From assembly GCF_015291665.1 (NCBI RefSeq), contig NZ_CP030048.1:6200001-6264000 (forward strand): a stretch of 64,000 nucleotides of DNA, written 5' to 3'. Under the pieces are notes generated by a model, which did not search any database, was not told where the DNA came from, and saw nothing but the letters and a program-made list of their open reading frames with translations. Of the stretch, positions 49,417 to 57,051 are shown in pieces. This DNA is from Bradyrhizobium sp. CCBAU 53338 (GTDB taxonomy: Bacteria; Pseudomonadota; Alphaproteobacteria; Rhizobiales; Xanthobacteraceae). How positions within the stretch are numbered: position 1 is the first letter of the stretch; each line of letters opens with the position of its first letter. The position numbers and the translations under genes were made by a program.

Positions 49417-49890
49417 ATGGAAAAGGTTCCGATGACTGCGAGCGGCTTTGCCGCGCTCGGGGAAGAATTGAAGAAGCGCCAGTCCGAGGACCGTCCGCGC
49501 ATCATCGAGCATATCGCGGAAGCGCGTTCTCACGGCGACCTGTCCGAGAATGCGGAATATCATGCCGCGAAGGAAGAGCAGTCCCACAATGAGGGCCGCA
49601 TCGCCGAGCTGGAGGACAAGCTCGCGCGCGCCGACATCATCGACATTTCCAAGCTCTCCGGCGACACCATCAAGTTCGGCGCCACCGTGACGCTGGTCGA
49701 CGAGGACACGGAGAAAAAGACGGTGTGGCAGATCGTCGGCGAGGTCGAGGCCGACGCCAAGAAAGGACGCATCTCCATTACTTCGCCGCTCGCGCGCGCG
49801 CTGATCGGCAAGAAAAAGGGCTCTACCGTCGAGGTCAACGCGCCCGGCGGCGCCAAGGCCTATGAGATCACCAAGGTCGAGTGGCGGTAA
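49417..49890 (+). CDS. greA: Transcription elongation factor GreA
   Basis: A 157-residue protein that rescues backtracked RNA polymerase by stimulating cleavage of the nascent RNA. The N-terminal coiled coil holds the acidic tip [15 protein letters not shown]. The C-terminal FKBP-like domain ([55 protein letters not shown]) contacts the polymerase. The ATG is preceded by GAGAGAAGAG. A clear terminator follows 22 bases past the stop. Confidence 0.96.
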   Translation: MEKVPMTASGFAALGEELKKRQSEDRPRIIEHIAEARSHGDLSENAEYHAAKEEQSHNEGRIAELEDKLARADIIDISKLSGDTIKFGATVTLVDEDTEKKTVWQIVGEVEADAKKGRISITSPLARALIGKKKGSTVEVNAPGGAKAYEITKVEWR

Positions 49891-49912
49891 GCCGCTCCGC
49901 GAAGGTTGCCTC

Positions 49913-49941
49913 AAAAGCCGCGCTCCGCGCGGCTTTTCTGT
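49913..49941 (+). terminator. Rho-independent terminator after greA
   Basis: Perfect 11-bp stem AAAAGCCGCGC / GCGCGGCTTTT around TCC, followed by CTGTTT. Confidence 0.85.
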
Positions 49942-50024
49942 TTCGCGATGTTTCCAACGCGCGATTGTGAACCACACCGTCCTCCGTCATGCTCTGCCCC
50001 GCCATCCGAGCATGGGAGGATACG

Positions 50025-50420
50025 ATGGACATCGATCGCATCGCCGCGCAGAGCCAGCCCTATCTGCTCAGCCTCTTCCGCTTCGTCACCGGGCTGCTGC
50101 TGTTTCACTACGGCGTGGCCAAGTTGTTCAAGTTTCCGCCGGTGGAGATGTTTTCCGACGTCACGCCGTTGTCGCTCTGGGGCGTTGCCGGCATGTTCGA
50201 ACTCGTGCTCGGCGGTCTCTTGATGGTCGGCCTCTTCACGCGACCGGCGGCCTTCATCCTGTCGGGCGAGATGGCCTTCGCCTATTTCATCGAGCACCTG
50301 CCGCACAGCTTCTTTCCCGTCGTCAACGACGGCGCGCTGGCGATCGTACTGTGCTTTGCGTGCCTCTTCCTCGCAGCCGCCGGCGGCGGCCCGATCAGCG
50401 TCGATGCGATGCGGCGGTGA
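50025..50420 (+). CDS. DoxX-family membrane protein
   Basis: A 131-residue inner-membrane protein with four helices. The conserved DoxX features are FRFVTGLLLFHYGVAKLF in helix 1 and GMFELVLGGLLMVGLFTRPAAFILSGEMAFAYFIEHLPHSFFPVVNDGALAIVLCFACLFL in the middle. It starts MDIDRIAAQ after GGGAGG. DoxX-like proteins have been linked to quinol-related or redox roles but most are uncharacterised. It is convergent with the lrp gene, 10 bp apart. Confidence 0.87.
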   Translation: MDIDRIAAQSQPYLLSLFRFVTGLLLFHYGVAKLFKFPPVEMFSDVTPLSLWGVAGMFELVLGGLLMVGLFTRPAAFILSGEMAFAYFIEHLPHSFFPVVNDGALAIVLCFACLFLAAAGGGPISVDAMRR

Positions 50421-50430
50421 CCCTTCGTTT

Positions 50431-50910
50431 CTACCGCCGTCCCTTCACGTCCAGCGGCACGGCCGCCTCGTACTTGGAGTTATGCAGCACCAGCGACGTG
50501 CGCACGTTGCGGACATGGGGCGCGGCGGTCAGGTGCGTCACAAAATCCTGGAAAGTCGCCATGTCGGGGGCGACGCATTTCAGGATGAAGTCGACCTCGC
50601 CCGACAGCATCCAGCATTCGCGCACCAAGGGCTCGGCGCGGACGAACTCCTCGAAGGCGCGCAAATCCGCTTCCGCCTGGCTGGAGAGATGCACGGCGGC
50701 GAACACCGTGACGTCGAAACCGAGCTTTCGCGCATCCAGCAGGCCGCGGTAGCCGTGGATGTAGCCCTCCTCCTCCAGCGCCCGGACCCGGCGCAGGCAC
50801 GGTGGGGGCGAAATGCCGACCCGTTTGGCGAGCTCGACATTGGTGATTCGACCGTCGGCCTGGATCTCGGCGAGAATTTTGAGGTCGATCTCGTCTAGGT
50901 TCCGCGACAC
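50431..50910 (-). CDS. Lrp/AsnC-family transcriptional regulator
   Basis: A 159-residue regulator with an N-terminal helix-turn-helix (EIDLKILAEIQADGRITNVELAKRVGISPPPCLRRVRALEEEGYI) and a C-terminal RAM ligand domain that senses amino acids and forms octamers. I chose the GTG at 50910 because AGGAG lies 10 bases upstream and family members start near 'SRNLDEIDLKIL'; the longer ATG at 50967 has no ribosome site. It is divergent from trxB, with two perfect palindromes in between. Confidence 0.9.
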   Translation of the reverse strand: MSRNLDEIDLKILAEIQADGRITNVELAKRVGISPPPCLRRVRALEEEGYIHGYRGLLDARKLGFDVTVFAAVHLSSQAEADLRAFEEFVRAEPLVRECWMLSGEVDFILKCVAPDMATFQDFVTHLTAAPHVRNVRTSLVLHNSKYEAAVPLDVKGRR

Positions 50911-50996
50911 GTGATTGGAACTCCTGGCCTTATCGGCGGTATCGGGTGGGTCTGTCGCAATCCTCATAGCCCAGTCTGTGCCGTCTGAGCAATTTT

Positions 50997-51015
50997 ATTG
51001 CGCGTGCAGCGCAAT
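50997..51015. promoter_or_regulatory. Palindrome in the lrp-trxB gap (possible operator)
   Basis: Perfect 7-bp arms ATTGCGC and GCGCAAT around GTGCA. It lies 87 bases upstream of the lrp start. Confidence 0.5.
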
Positions 51016-51054
51016 CGACTTTTGTTCCTTGTTGGAAAAATCCGCCGACAGGGA

Positions 51055-51069
51055 ATGCAATTCTTGCAT
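51055..51069. promoter_or_regulatory. Second palindrome in the lrp-trxB gap
   Basis: Perfect 6-bp arms ATGCAA and TTGCAT around TTC, 109 bases upstream of trxB. Confidence 0.5.
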
Positions 51070-51177
51070 AGCTCACCAGAAGGCTTAGATTAGCTCTGAT
51101 ATTTCAGCGCCTCCGCGAGGCCTCCCGGCACGTTCCGCGCCCGCGCTGCAGATCCCCCGTGAAAGGCGTCCGCAAAT

Positions 51178-52143
51178 ATGTCCGCTCCTGTTCATGCAAA
51201 GGTCGTCATTATTGGCTCCGGCCCCGCCGGCTACACCGCCGCGATCTACGCCGCGCGTGCGATGCTCGAGCCGATCCTGATCCAGGGCATGCAGGCGGGC
51301 GGCCAGCTCACCATCACCACCGACGTCGAGAACTATCCGGGCTTCGCCGACGTGATCCAGGGCCCCTGGCTCATGGAACAGATGGAGAAGCAGGCGGTCC
51401 ATGTCGGCACCAGGATCGTCACTGACCTCGTGATCAAGCTCGACACCTCGCAGCGGCCGTTCCGCCTCACCTGCGACTCGGGCGACGTCTATCTCGCCGA
51501 CACCGTGATTCTGGCAACCGGCGCGCAGGCGCGCTGGCTCGGGCTGCCCTCCGAGGCGAAATTCCAGGGCGGCGGCGTGTCGGCCTGCGCCACCTGCGAC
51601 GGCTTCTTCTACCGCAACAAGGAGGTCGTGGTGGTCGGAGGCGGCAATACCGCGGTCGAGGAAGCCCTTTACCTCACCAACCACGCCTCGCAGGTCACCA
51701 TCGTGCATCGTCGCGATCACTTCCGCGCCGAGCGCATCCTGCAGGAGCGCCTGTTCAAGCACCCCAAGATCAAGGTGGTCTGGGATTCGGCCGTCGACGA
51801 GATCTGCGGCACCGAGAACCCGAACAAGGTCACCCATGTCAGGCTGAAGAACGTCAAGACCGGCGCGCTGACGGACGTGAAGACCGACGGCGTCTTCATC
51901 GCCATCGGCCACGCGCCGGCGACCGAGCTCGTGAAAGACCAGATCAAGCTGAAACCGTCGGGCTATGTCGAGGTCGCCCCGAACTCGACCGCGACGTCCG
52001 TGCCCGGCCTGTTCGCCGCCGGCGACGTCGCCGACGAAACCTACCGCCAGGCCGTGACGGCCGCAGGCCTCGGCTGCATGGCAGCACTCGAGGCCGAACG
52101 TTTCTTGGCCCTGCGCGCCAGCGAGCGCGCGGCAGCGGAATAA
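51178..52143 (+). CDS. trxB: Thioredoxin reductase
   Basis: A 321-residue flavoenzyme moving electrons from NADPH to thioredoxin. The FAD motif is IIGSGPAGYTAAIYAARAMLEP, the redox pair is C-A-T-C in GVSACATCDGFFYR, the NADPH motif is VVVVGGGNTAVEEALYLTN with HRRDHFRAERI after it, and the C-terminal FAD motif is GLFAAGDVADETYRQAVTAAGLG. Its ATG follows GAAAGGCG. The LysR gene starts 5 bp after its stop, so the two are cotranscribed. Confidence 0.96.
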   Translation: MSAPVHAKVVIIGSGPAGYTAAIYAARAMLEPILIQGMQAGGQLTITTDVENYPGFADVIQGPWLMEQMEKQAVHVGTRIVTDLVIKLDTSQRPFRLTCDSGDVYLADTVILATGAQARWLGLPSEAKFQGGGVSACATCDGFFYRNKEVVVVGGGNTAVEEALYLTNHASQVTIVHRRDHFRAERILQERLFKHPKIKVVWDSAVDEICGTENPNKVTHVRLKNVKTGALTDVKTDGVFIAIGHAPATELVKDQIKLKPSGYVEVAPNSTATSVPGLFAAGDVADETYRQAVTAAGLGCMAALEAERFLALRASERAAAE

Positions 52144-52148
52144 CGATC

Positions 52149-53072
52149 ATGCCTCGAACACGCGACGGATTTACGGATATGGACTGGGACAAGCTGAAGG
52201 TGTTTCACGCGGCGGCGGAAGCGGGCAGCTTCACGCATGCGGGCGAGCAGCTCGGCCTGTCGCAATCGGCGGTGTCGCGCCAGGTCTCGGCGCTGGAGCA
52301 GGAGCTCTCGGTCTCGCTGTTCCACCGCCACGCCCGCGGCCTGATCCTCACCGAGCAGGGCGACCTGTTGTTCCGCACCGCGCATGACGTGTTCATGCAG
52401 CTCCAGGCGGCGCGCGCGAAACTGACCGACAGCCGCGAGCGGCCGAGCGGCGATCTCAAGATCACCACGACGCCCGGCGTCGGCATCAACTGGCTGATCC
52501 CGCGGCTCGGCGAATTCACCGCGCTCTACCCGGAGATCCGGATCTCGCTGATCGTCACCGACGAGGAGCTGGATCTGTCGATGCGCGAGGCCGACGTTGC
52601 CATCCGCACCCGCAAGCCGACGCAGCCGGATCTCATCCAGCGCAAGCTTTTCGCGATGGGCTTCCATGCCTATTGCTCGCCCGACTACATCAAGCGCTTC
52701 GGCACGCCGCGGACGCTGGAGGAACTCGACTCCCACCGCATCATCACGCTGTCCGACGGCAACTTCGCGCCTCACTTGCAGAACCGCAACTGGCTGATCG
52801 AAGCCGGGCGCAACGGCTCGGGTCCGCGCGAAGCCTATTTCAAGGTCAACAACATCCTCGGCCTGGTGCGTGCCTGTCAGCAGGGCCTCGGCATCGCCGC
52901 GTTGCCGGATTATCTGATCGAAGAACAGAGCCGCCTCGTACAACTGTTCGGCGAGTCGGATTCGATCCAGCTCGACACGTATTTCGTCTATCCGGAAGAG
53001 CTGAAGACGGTCGCGCGCGTGCAGGTGTTCCGCGATTTCGTGGTGAGCAAGGCGCAGCGCTGGCCGTCCTGA
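52149..53072 (+). CDS. LysR-family transcriptional regulator
   Basis: A 307-residue regulator with an N-terminal winged helix (DWDKLKVFHAAAEAGSFTHAGEQLGLSQSAVSRQVSALEQELSVSLFHRHARGLILTEQG) and a periplasmic-binding-like effector domain (GDLKITTTPGVGINWLIPRLGEFTALYPEIRISLIVTDEELDL). The true start may be the ATG at 52179 (MDWDKLK), the usual beginning of the family. It lies 5 bp after trxB. The 461-base gap after it holds two candidate small RNAs. Confidence 0.92.
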   Translation: MPRTRDGFTDMDWDKLKVFHAAAEAGSFTHAGEQLGLSQSAVSRQVSALEQELSVSLFHRHARGLILTEQGDLLFRTAHDVFMQLQAARAKLTDSRERPSGDLKITTTPGVGINWLIPRLGEFTALYPEIRISLIVTDEELDLSMREADVAIRTRKPTQPDLIQRKLFAMGFHAYCSPDYIKRFGTPRTLEELDSHRIITLSDGNFAPHLQNRNWLIEAGRNGSGPREAYFKVNNILGLVRACQQGLGIAALPDYLIEEQSRLVQLFGESDSIQLDTYFVYPEELKTVARVQVFRDFVVSKAQRWPS

Positions 53073-53139
53073 TTTCCGCATGACTGACATGCGACCTCGG
53101 CTGTTGCTGCAGGCCGCTCGTCAAGCCCATACTGCTTAA

Positions 53140-53274
53140 ACGCTGAGCCTTCGCGTTGCGCATTTGTCCCCCTCCTCCAGTGGCGCGGGAGTTCAGTAAT
53201 CCCTCTTGGAAGGTGATTGTGTCGGCCTCACGTGGCCAATACCTAAGCCGGGCCCTTCGGGTCCGGCTTTTTTT
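53140..53274 (+). ncRNA. Candidate small RNA ending in a strong terminator
   Basis: No open frame is supported between the LysR gene and the next CDS. A possible promoter is TTGCTG (53104) with CATACT (53128). The predicted transcript contains a hairpin whose loop carries CCCCCTCCTCC, able to pair with ribosome-binding sites as in CCUCC-loop sRNAs of alphaproteobacteria. The end is the terminator AAGCCGGGCCC-TTCG-GGGTCCGGCTT followed by T. It may alternatively just be the LysR 3' end. Confidence 0.35.
53245..53274 (+). terminator. Rho-independent terminator, UUCG-capped
   Basis: Eleven pairs (one G-T) around a TTCG tetraloop, then seven T. Confidence 0.88.
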
Positions 53275-53341
53275 CTGCCCAGTCAGGCTTTCACCTTCCG
53301 CGTGTATTGACAGTTTTCGGCATACCCCGCATCATTTCCAA

Positions 53342-53422
53342 ATGATCACGAAGTCGTGCGCAATCTCGTCGAAGGCATCAGCCTCGAAAAAAGGCCCCCA
53401 TCCGGGGACCTCGGATTTTTGC
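53342..53422 (+). ncRNA. Second candidate small RNA
   Basis: TTGACA (53307-53312) with CATCAT (53330-53335), 17 bp apart, would start a transcript near 53342. The 3' end forms a hairpin GG-CCCC / GGGG-CC (one mismatch) near 53386-53410 followed by TCGGATTTTTG, a moderate terminator. Length is about 80 bases and there is no open frame. Confidence 0.3.
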
Positions 53423-53460
53423 GCGCGCTAGGCTGACTTCGTCATCGCTGCCAAATCCCG

Positions 53461-53489
53461 AAAACCCCGCCACCTGGACGGGGTTTTTT
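53461..53489 (+). terminator. Rho-independent terminator
   Basis: AAAACCCCG and CGGGGTTTT close a 9-base loop and run into TTC. It lies 45 bases before the next CDS. Confidence 0.78.
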
Positions 53490-53533
53490 CATGTGCCCTC
53501 CGTCTCAGGTTTCACCTCGAGAAGGAGAACAAC

Positions 53534-54442
53534 ATGATTGACTTGCAAACTCACATGCACGGGCTCTGGCTGCCGCTGGTGACACCGTTCCGCGACGGCG
53601 GTCTCGACGAAACCTCGCTGCGACGGCTGACCAGACACTACGCCGCGCAAAGCATTGACGGCTTCATCCTGGGAGCGACCTCGGGCGAAGGCATGACGCT
53701 GCGCGAGAGCGAGCTCGAACGCCTCGTCGCCATCGTGCGCGACGAGATGGCGGCCGGCCGCCGCAACGTTCCGATCGGGCTCGGGCTGTCGGGCGTCGAC
53801 ACATCGCGGCTGAAGGACCGGCTCGATGAGACCGCGGACTGGCCGATCGACTTTTATCTGCTCGCGAGCCCCTATTACGTGCGGCCGTCGCAGCGCGGGA
53901 TATCAGCGCATTTCGAGGCGCTGGCAGATCACGCCGCCTGGCCGCTCGCGCTCTACAACATTCCCTATCGCTGCGCCGTCGGCATCACCAACCAGACCCT
54001 GCTGCGGCTCGCAGAACATCCCAACATCATCGGCCTGAAGGATTGCGGCGCGAGCCGCGAGCAGTCGATCGCGCTGCTACGCGACCGGCCGAAGAGCTTT
54101 CGCGTGCTCACCGGAGAGGACGCGAATTATTTCGAGGCGCTCGGCGACGGCGCCGATGGCGGCATCCTGCTATCGGCACATCTCGAGACCGAGACCTTCG
54201 CGGCGGTCTACAGCGAGTTGAAGCGCGGCAACCCGGGTGCGGCAGAAGCGCGCTGGCAGGACGTCGCGGAGCTGACGCGGCTGTTGTTCACCGAGCCGAG
54301 CCCGGCGCCGGCGAAGTACTGGCTGTGGCGCACGGGCCTGATCGACAGCCCCGAAGTGCGCCTGCCGATGGTGGAGGTGAGCAGCGAGCTCGCCGCCACG
54401 CTCGATCGCGAGATCGAACGGCGGATGCAGGTCGCGGCGTAG
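53534..54442 (+). CDS. DapA-family (dihydrodipicolinate synthase-like) aldolase
   Basis: A 302-residue class I aldolase with the TIM-barrel pattern of DapA/NAL enzymes. The Schiff-base Lys lies in IIGLKDCGASREQS, the Tyr in ALYNIPYRCAVGI, and GATSGEGMTLRESE corresponds to the pyruvate-carboxyl-binding loop. These condense or split pyruvate with an aldehyde. Whether it makes dihydrodipicolinate for lysine and peptidoglycan or acts on another pyruvate adduct is not decided; the GATSGEG variant of GTTGE is compatible with either. The ATG follows AAGGAG. Confidence 0.88.
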   Translation: MIDLQTHMHGLWLPLVTPFRDGGLDETSLRRLTRHYAAQSIDGFILGATSGEGMTLRESELERLVAIVRDEMAAGRRNVPIGLGLSGVDTSRLKDRLDETADWPIDFYLLASPYYVRPSQRGISAHFEALADHAAWPLALYNIPYRCAVGITNQTLLRLAEHPNIIGLKDCGASREQSIALLRDRPKSFRVLTGEDANYFEALGDGADGGILLSAHLETETFAAVYSELKRGNPGAAEARWQDVAELTRLLFTEPSPAPAKYWLWRTGLIDSPEVRLPMVEVSSELAATLDREIERRMQVAA

Positions 54443-54612
54443 CTGCTTTCCTTCGCCTCTCCCCGCAAGGACGGGGAGAGGCAGCGAGCGCGCATTGCCT
54501 TGGTTAACCGGGCGCGAACGGCCTTCGCAGCTGCCGCATGGCGCATCCACGTCTCGTTTACGCAATGGCGCCTATCGTTTCGCCTCAACGTCTTTCAGAA
54601 GGGGGAATGACC

Positions 54613-54762
54613 ATGGGGCAACGCGTTCGCCCGACCGCGGCGGAAATGTTCGCGCCTGCCGATCTCTTGCAGGGAATCCTGATGGTGTCGTCGTTCGGCT
54701 TCTGGGCCGTGATGCTCGGCCTGATGCCGGTGCTGCTGTTTCGGGTCTGGCTCGCGGGCTGA
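54613..54762 (+). CDS. 49-residue single-helix membrane protein
   Basis: MGQRVRPTAAEMFAPADLLQ is followed by one hydrophobic helix, GILMVSSFGFWAVMLGLMPV, and a short end LLFRVWLAG. The ATG at 54613 has AAGGGGG 7 bases upstream; an ATG at 54607 is too close to it. The helix shares W-x-V-x-L-x-L-x-P-V with the next small gene. Unknown function. Confidence 0.6.
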   Translation: MGQRVRPTAAEMFAPADLLQGILMVSSFGFWAVMLGLMPVLLFRVWLAG

Positions 54763-54891
54763 GGACACCCGCTCGCATGGTTAATCCCGGACTCGCACTT
54801 GCGTTTAAATGCGAGCGGGAACCCAAGCCGGAATCTTAAAACATCCTGCGTATCGTTCGTCCCCATAAGCGAAGAAATCGCGGGGGCGATC

Positions 54892-55059
54892 TTGAACAAT
54901 CAGAACGATATGGCGTCGCATTACGACGCCACGCAGAATCTTGACGACACCGAGCAGCAGGGCTTTTCCACCGAAGACATCATCTGGGCCGTCGGCATCT
55001 GGTCGGTGATCCTGACGCTGTCGCCGGTCATCGTGTTCTACATGCTGATGATCGCGTAG
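54892..55059 (+). CDS. 55-residue single-helix membrane protein
   Basis: A polar, acidic N-terminus (NNQNDMASHYDATQNLDDTEQ) is followed by a C-terminal helix, AVGIWSVILTLSPVIVFYML. The start is set at the TTG 54892, which has GGGGG upstream; an ATG at 54910 would remove 6 residues and has no ribosome site. The helix aligns with the previous small protein (W-S-V-I-L-x-L-x-P-V). Unknown function. Confidence 0.5.
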   Translation: MNNQNDMASHYDATQNLDDTEQQGFSTEDIIWAVGIWSVILTLSPVIVFYMLMIA

Positions 55060-55066
55060 CTTCCAT

Positions 55067-55147
55067 CACCTGTCGTTCCGGAGCGACCGAAGGGCGAATC
55101 CGGAATCTCGGGATTCCGGGTCGCGTTGCGCGCCCCCGGAACGACAG
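55067..55147. repeat. Intergenic palindromic element
   Basis: CGTTCCGGAGCGACCGAAGG ... CCCCCGGAACGACAG with inner CCGGAATCTCGGGATTCCGG, the same style as 24122-24160 and 38659-38699. Confidence 0.6.
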
Positions 55148-55164
55148 GGAGATCCCGGAAACGC

Positions 55165-55190
55165 AAAACGCGCGGGACGCCGCGCGTTTG
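55165..55190 (-). terminator. Hairpin after the ParA gene
   Basis: On the minus strand a perfect 10-bp stem AAACGCGCGG / CCGCGCGTTT, loop CGTC, followed by TGCG. The T-tract is short. Confidence 0.55.
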
Positions 55191-55216
55191 TCGTCCGGGG
55201 AAATGATTGATGAAAA

Positions 55217-55894
55217 TTATGCCGCCTGCCTGTGCATTGCGCCGGAAGCCGACGCCGTGCCGCGAATAGCCTTCACTGAACGCTCGATCGCCGCCCACAG
55301 TCTTGCAATTTCCTGGGCCGCACGGCTCTCGGCCTGATACTCACGCGCGCCTTCGCCGTGGCTGAGTGCCATCAACAAATCCGAACGATTGGTGATCTGA
55401 CCGCCCCATACCGGAGCGCGGAACTTGGCCAGCGCCTCGCGGGCGATGGTGACGATCGGGCTTTCGGCCTCGTCGCGCTTGGCCGGTGCACCGTTGAGCA
55501 CGACCGCGTAGGGCTTGCGCGCCGCGCGGCACATCTGGATGGTTTCCTGCACCGCGTTGACGTCGAACACGCCGGGACGCGCGGGAATGACCACCATGGT
55601 GGCATTCTTGATCGCATCGTCGACGACGGCCGACAGGTTCGGCGGCGTGTCGATCAGCACCCACTCGTAACCGTCGCGCTTGGCAGCGGAGACGATGCCG
55701 CTGACCGAGTTCACCGCCGCCTTGATCGGCGGCTCGTTGGTGCCACGCAGCTTGTGCCACAGCGTGAGCGAGCCCTGCGGATCCGCGTCCACGAGCATCA
55801 CCTGCTTGCTCGCCTTGATCTGCGCAGCGAGATGTGCAGCCAGGGTACTCTTGCCCGAGCCGCCTTTACGCGATGCAAAAACAATAACGTTCAT
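55217..55894 (-). CDS. Orphan ParA/MinD-type ATPase
   Basis: A 225-residue deviant Walker ATPase. Motif A is FASRKGGSGKSTLAAHLAAQ with the signature Lys, and motif B is MLVDADPQGSLTLWHKL; the later VLIDTPPNLSAVVDDAI is the A' motif. Such proteins form nucleotide-driven gradients that position DNA, pili or protein clusters. There is no ParB gene or parS-like site nearby, so a plasmid or chromosome partition role is not supported. The ATG at 55894 (MNVIVFAS) was chosen; the 51 upstream residues look unrelated. Confidence 0.85.
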   Translation of the reverse strand: MNVIVFASRKGGSGKSTLAAHLAAQIKASKQVMLVDADPQGSLTLWHKLRGTNEPPIKAAVNSVSGIVSAAKRDGYEWVLIDTPPNLSAVVDDAIKNATMVVIPARPGVFDVNAVQETIQMCRAARKPYAVVLNGAPAKRDEAESPIVTIAREALAKFRAPVWGGQITNRSDLLMALSHGEGAREYQAESRAAQEIARLWAAIERSVKAIRGTASASGAMHRQAA

Positions 55895-56269
55895 ACCCTT
55901 GGCCTCCAGATTGACCCCAGGCCGCGAAAATGAATCAGCACGCTGATTCGGGAAAGAAAAATTTGTCAGGGGGTGCGTCGCCGCCACGAAATAACAAGGC
56001 GTGTTGGCTTTTGAGTCACACTGCGGGCGCGCGACGGCGGACATCAACCGTCATGGATCGCTGTTCACGCGGGCAATCGCGCATTTTCCAGGCAATTGCC
56101 GGAGAAATCAGGACTGCAACCTTGCCGCGCAAATCCTCGCGCCGGTCTTCTCCGTCGCGCAGAAGCGCAATGGCTGCAGGTCTGCGCGGGCCTGACGCGA
56201 ACAAAACGAGTCCGGTGGCTGTCGCCGGGCAGGAGGAGGTTGCAAGCAGGGAACGCGCGAAGTGGCGGC
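55895..56269. other. Intergenic stretch, no supported gene
   Basis: 375 bases between the ParA start and the end of the exported Cys protein gene, presumably holding the parA promoter. Open frames here are shadows of the flanking genes. I see no repeat or hairpin with a T-tract. Confidence 0.4.
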
Positions 56270-56608
56270 CTAGCCGTCCGCGGACTTCTTCTTCTTGCTC
56301 GCCTTCGCCTTGGTGGTCTTCTTCGTCGGCTTCGGCGCGATGTTGGTCGGCGCGCCGACGCCCGACTCCGGTCCGCGGCGGAAGAACACCGCGCATTGCG
56401 GCGAGAGCTGCGCCTTCTTCTGGATCATGCAGGCGGTGATGGCATCGACGTTCGGAACGAAGTCGCCGCACAGCCGCATCGCATCCGGCGTGCAGGCCTG
56501 CTGCTGCTCGGGCGTGTAGGCGAAGCCCGTGCCCGGCTGGACCAGAACGGCGAGCGCGAGCGAGAGGCCTGCGGTCGCCAAGGATGTCGTGACGCGAGAT
56601 ACCGGCAT
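56270..56608 (-). CDS. Exported four-Cys small protein
   Basis: A 112-residue secreted protein: signal sequence MPVSRVTTSLATAGLSLALA, then a Cys pattern (QQQACTPDAMRLCGDF, ITACMIQKKAQLSPQCAVFF) and a Lys/Ala tail (KKTTKAKASKKKKSADG). The four Cys at roughly 8, 16 and 15 residue spacing suggest two disulphides. The pattern resembles Cys-rich GLG1-like repeats (inference). A GGGGGG ribosome site precedes the start. Function unknown. Confidence 0.65.
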   Translation of the reverse strand: MPVSRVTTSLATAGLSLALAVLVQPGTGFAYTPEQQQACTPDAMRLCGDFVPNVDAITACMIQKKAQLSPQCAVFFRRGPESGVGAPTNIAPKPTKKTTKAKASKKKKSADG

Positions 56609-56847
56609 CGATCCCCCCAAGTGTCGAACAGGACGGGAGTGTGGGTGAACGGGCGTTCGTTGGCAACGAGGCCGAGGCGAAAGGTCCGACGTGTGCGGTC
56701 TCGGCAACAGGGAGAGCAGCCGCTTTCTCCGCTGTCGTCGCCCGGCTTGACCGAGACGGCAGTGCTGAGCCGAGAGGCCGCGGCCTACTGGGTCCCCCGC
56801 CGCCGGCGCAGGGGACGACAGCTGTGGACGGGGACCCAAAACCCTCG

Positions 56848-56981
56848 AAAACAACCCCATGCACAGTAGCCAGCAAGGTCACGACCAGGCCGCGGCCATC
56901 GCCCGGGCCGTCGAAATATTAGGAAATTTCGAAATCAAGTTTGACTCGTCGGGCAAAACAGGGGCATCATGCCAGCATCGA
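56848..56981. repeat. Two-block dispersed repeat, copy 2
   Basis: Block A ends CAACCCCATGCACAGTAG (56852-56869); block B contains CGTCGGGCAAAACAGGGG (56948-56965) and CAGCATCG. Blocks are 70 bases apart, against 38 in copy 1 (15507-15593). The surrounding gap (56609-57051) holds no other gene. Confidence 0.75.
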
Positions 56982-57051
56982 GGACGCGTGGGGTGGTCGG
57001 CTGGTCTGCTGCGCCGGGTCGGGAAGCGTCGGCGCAAGTGGAGGCGATCGC

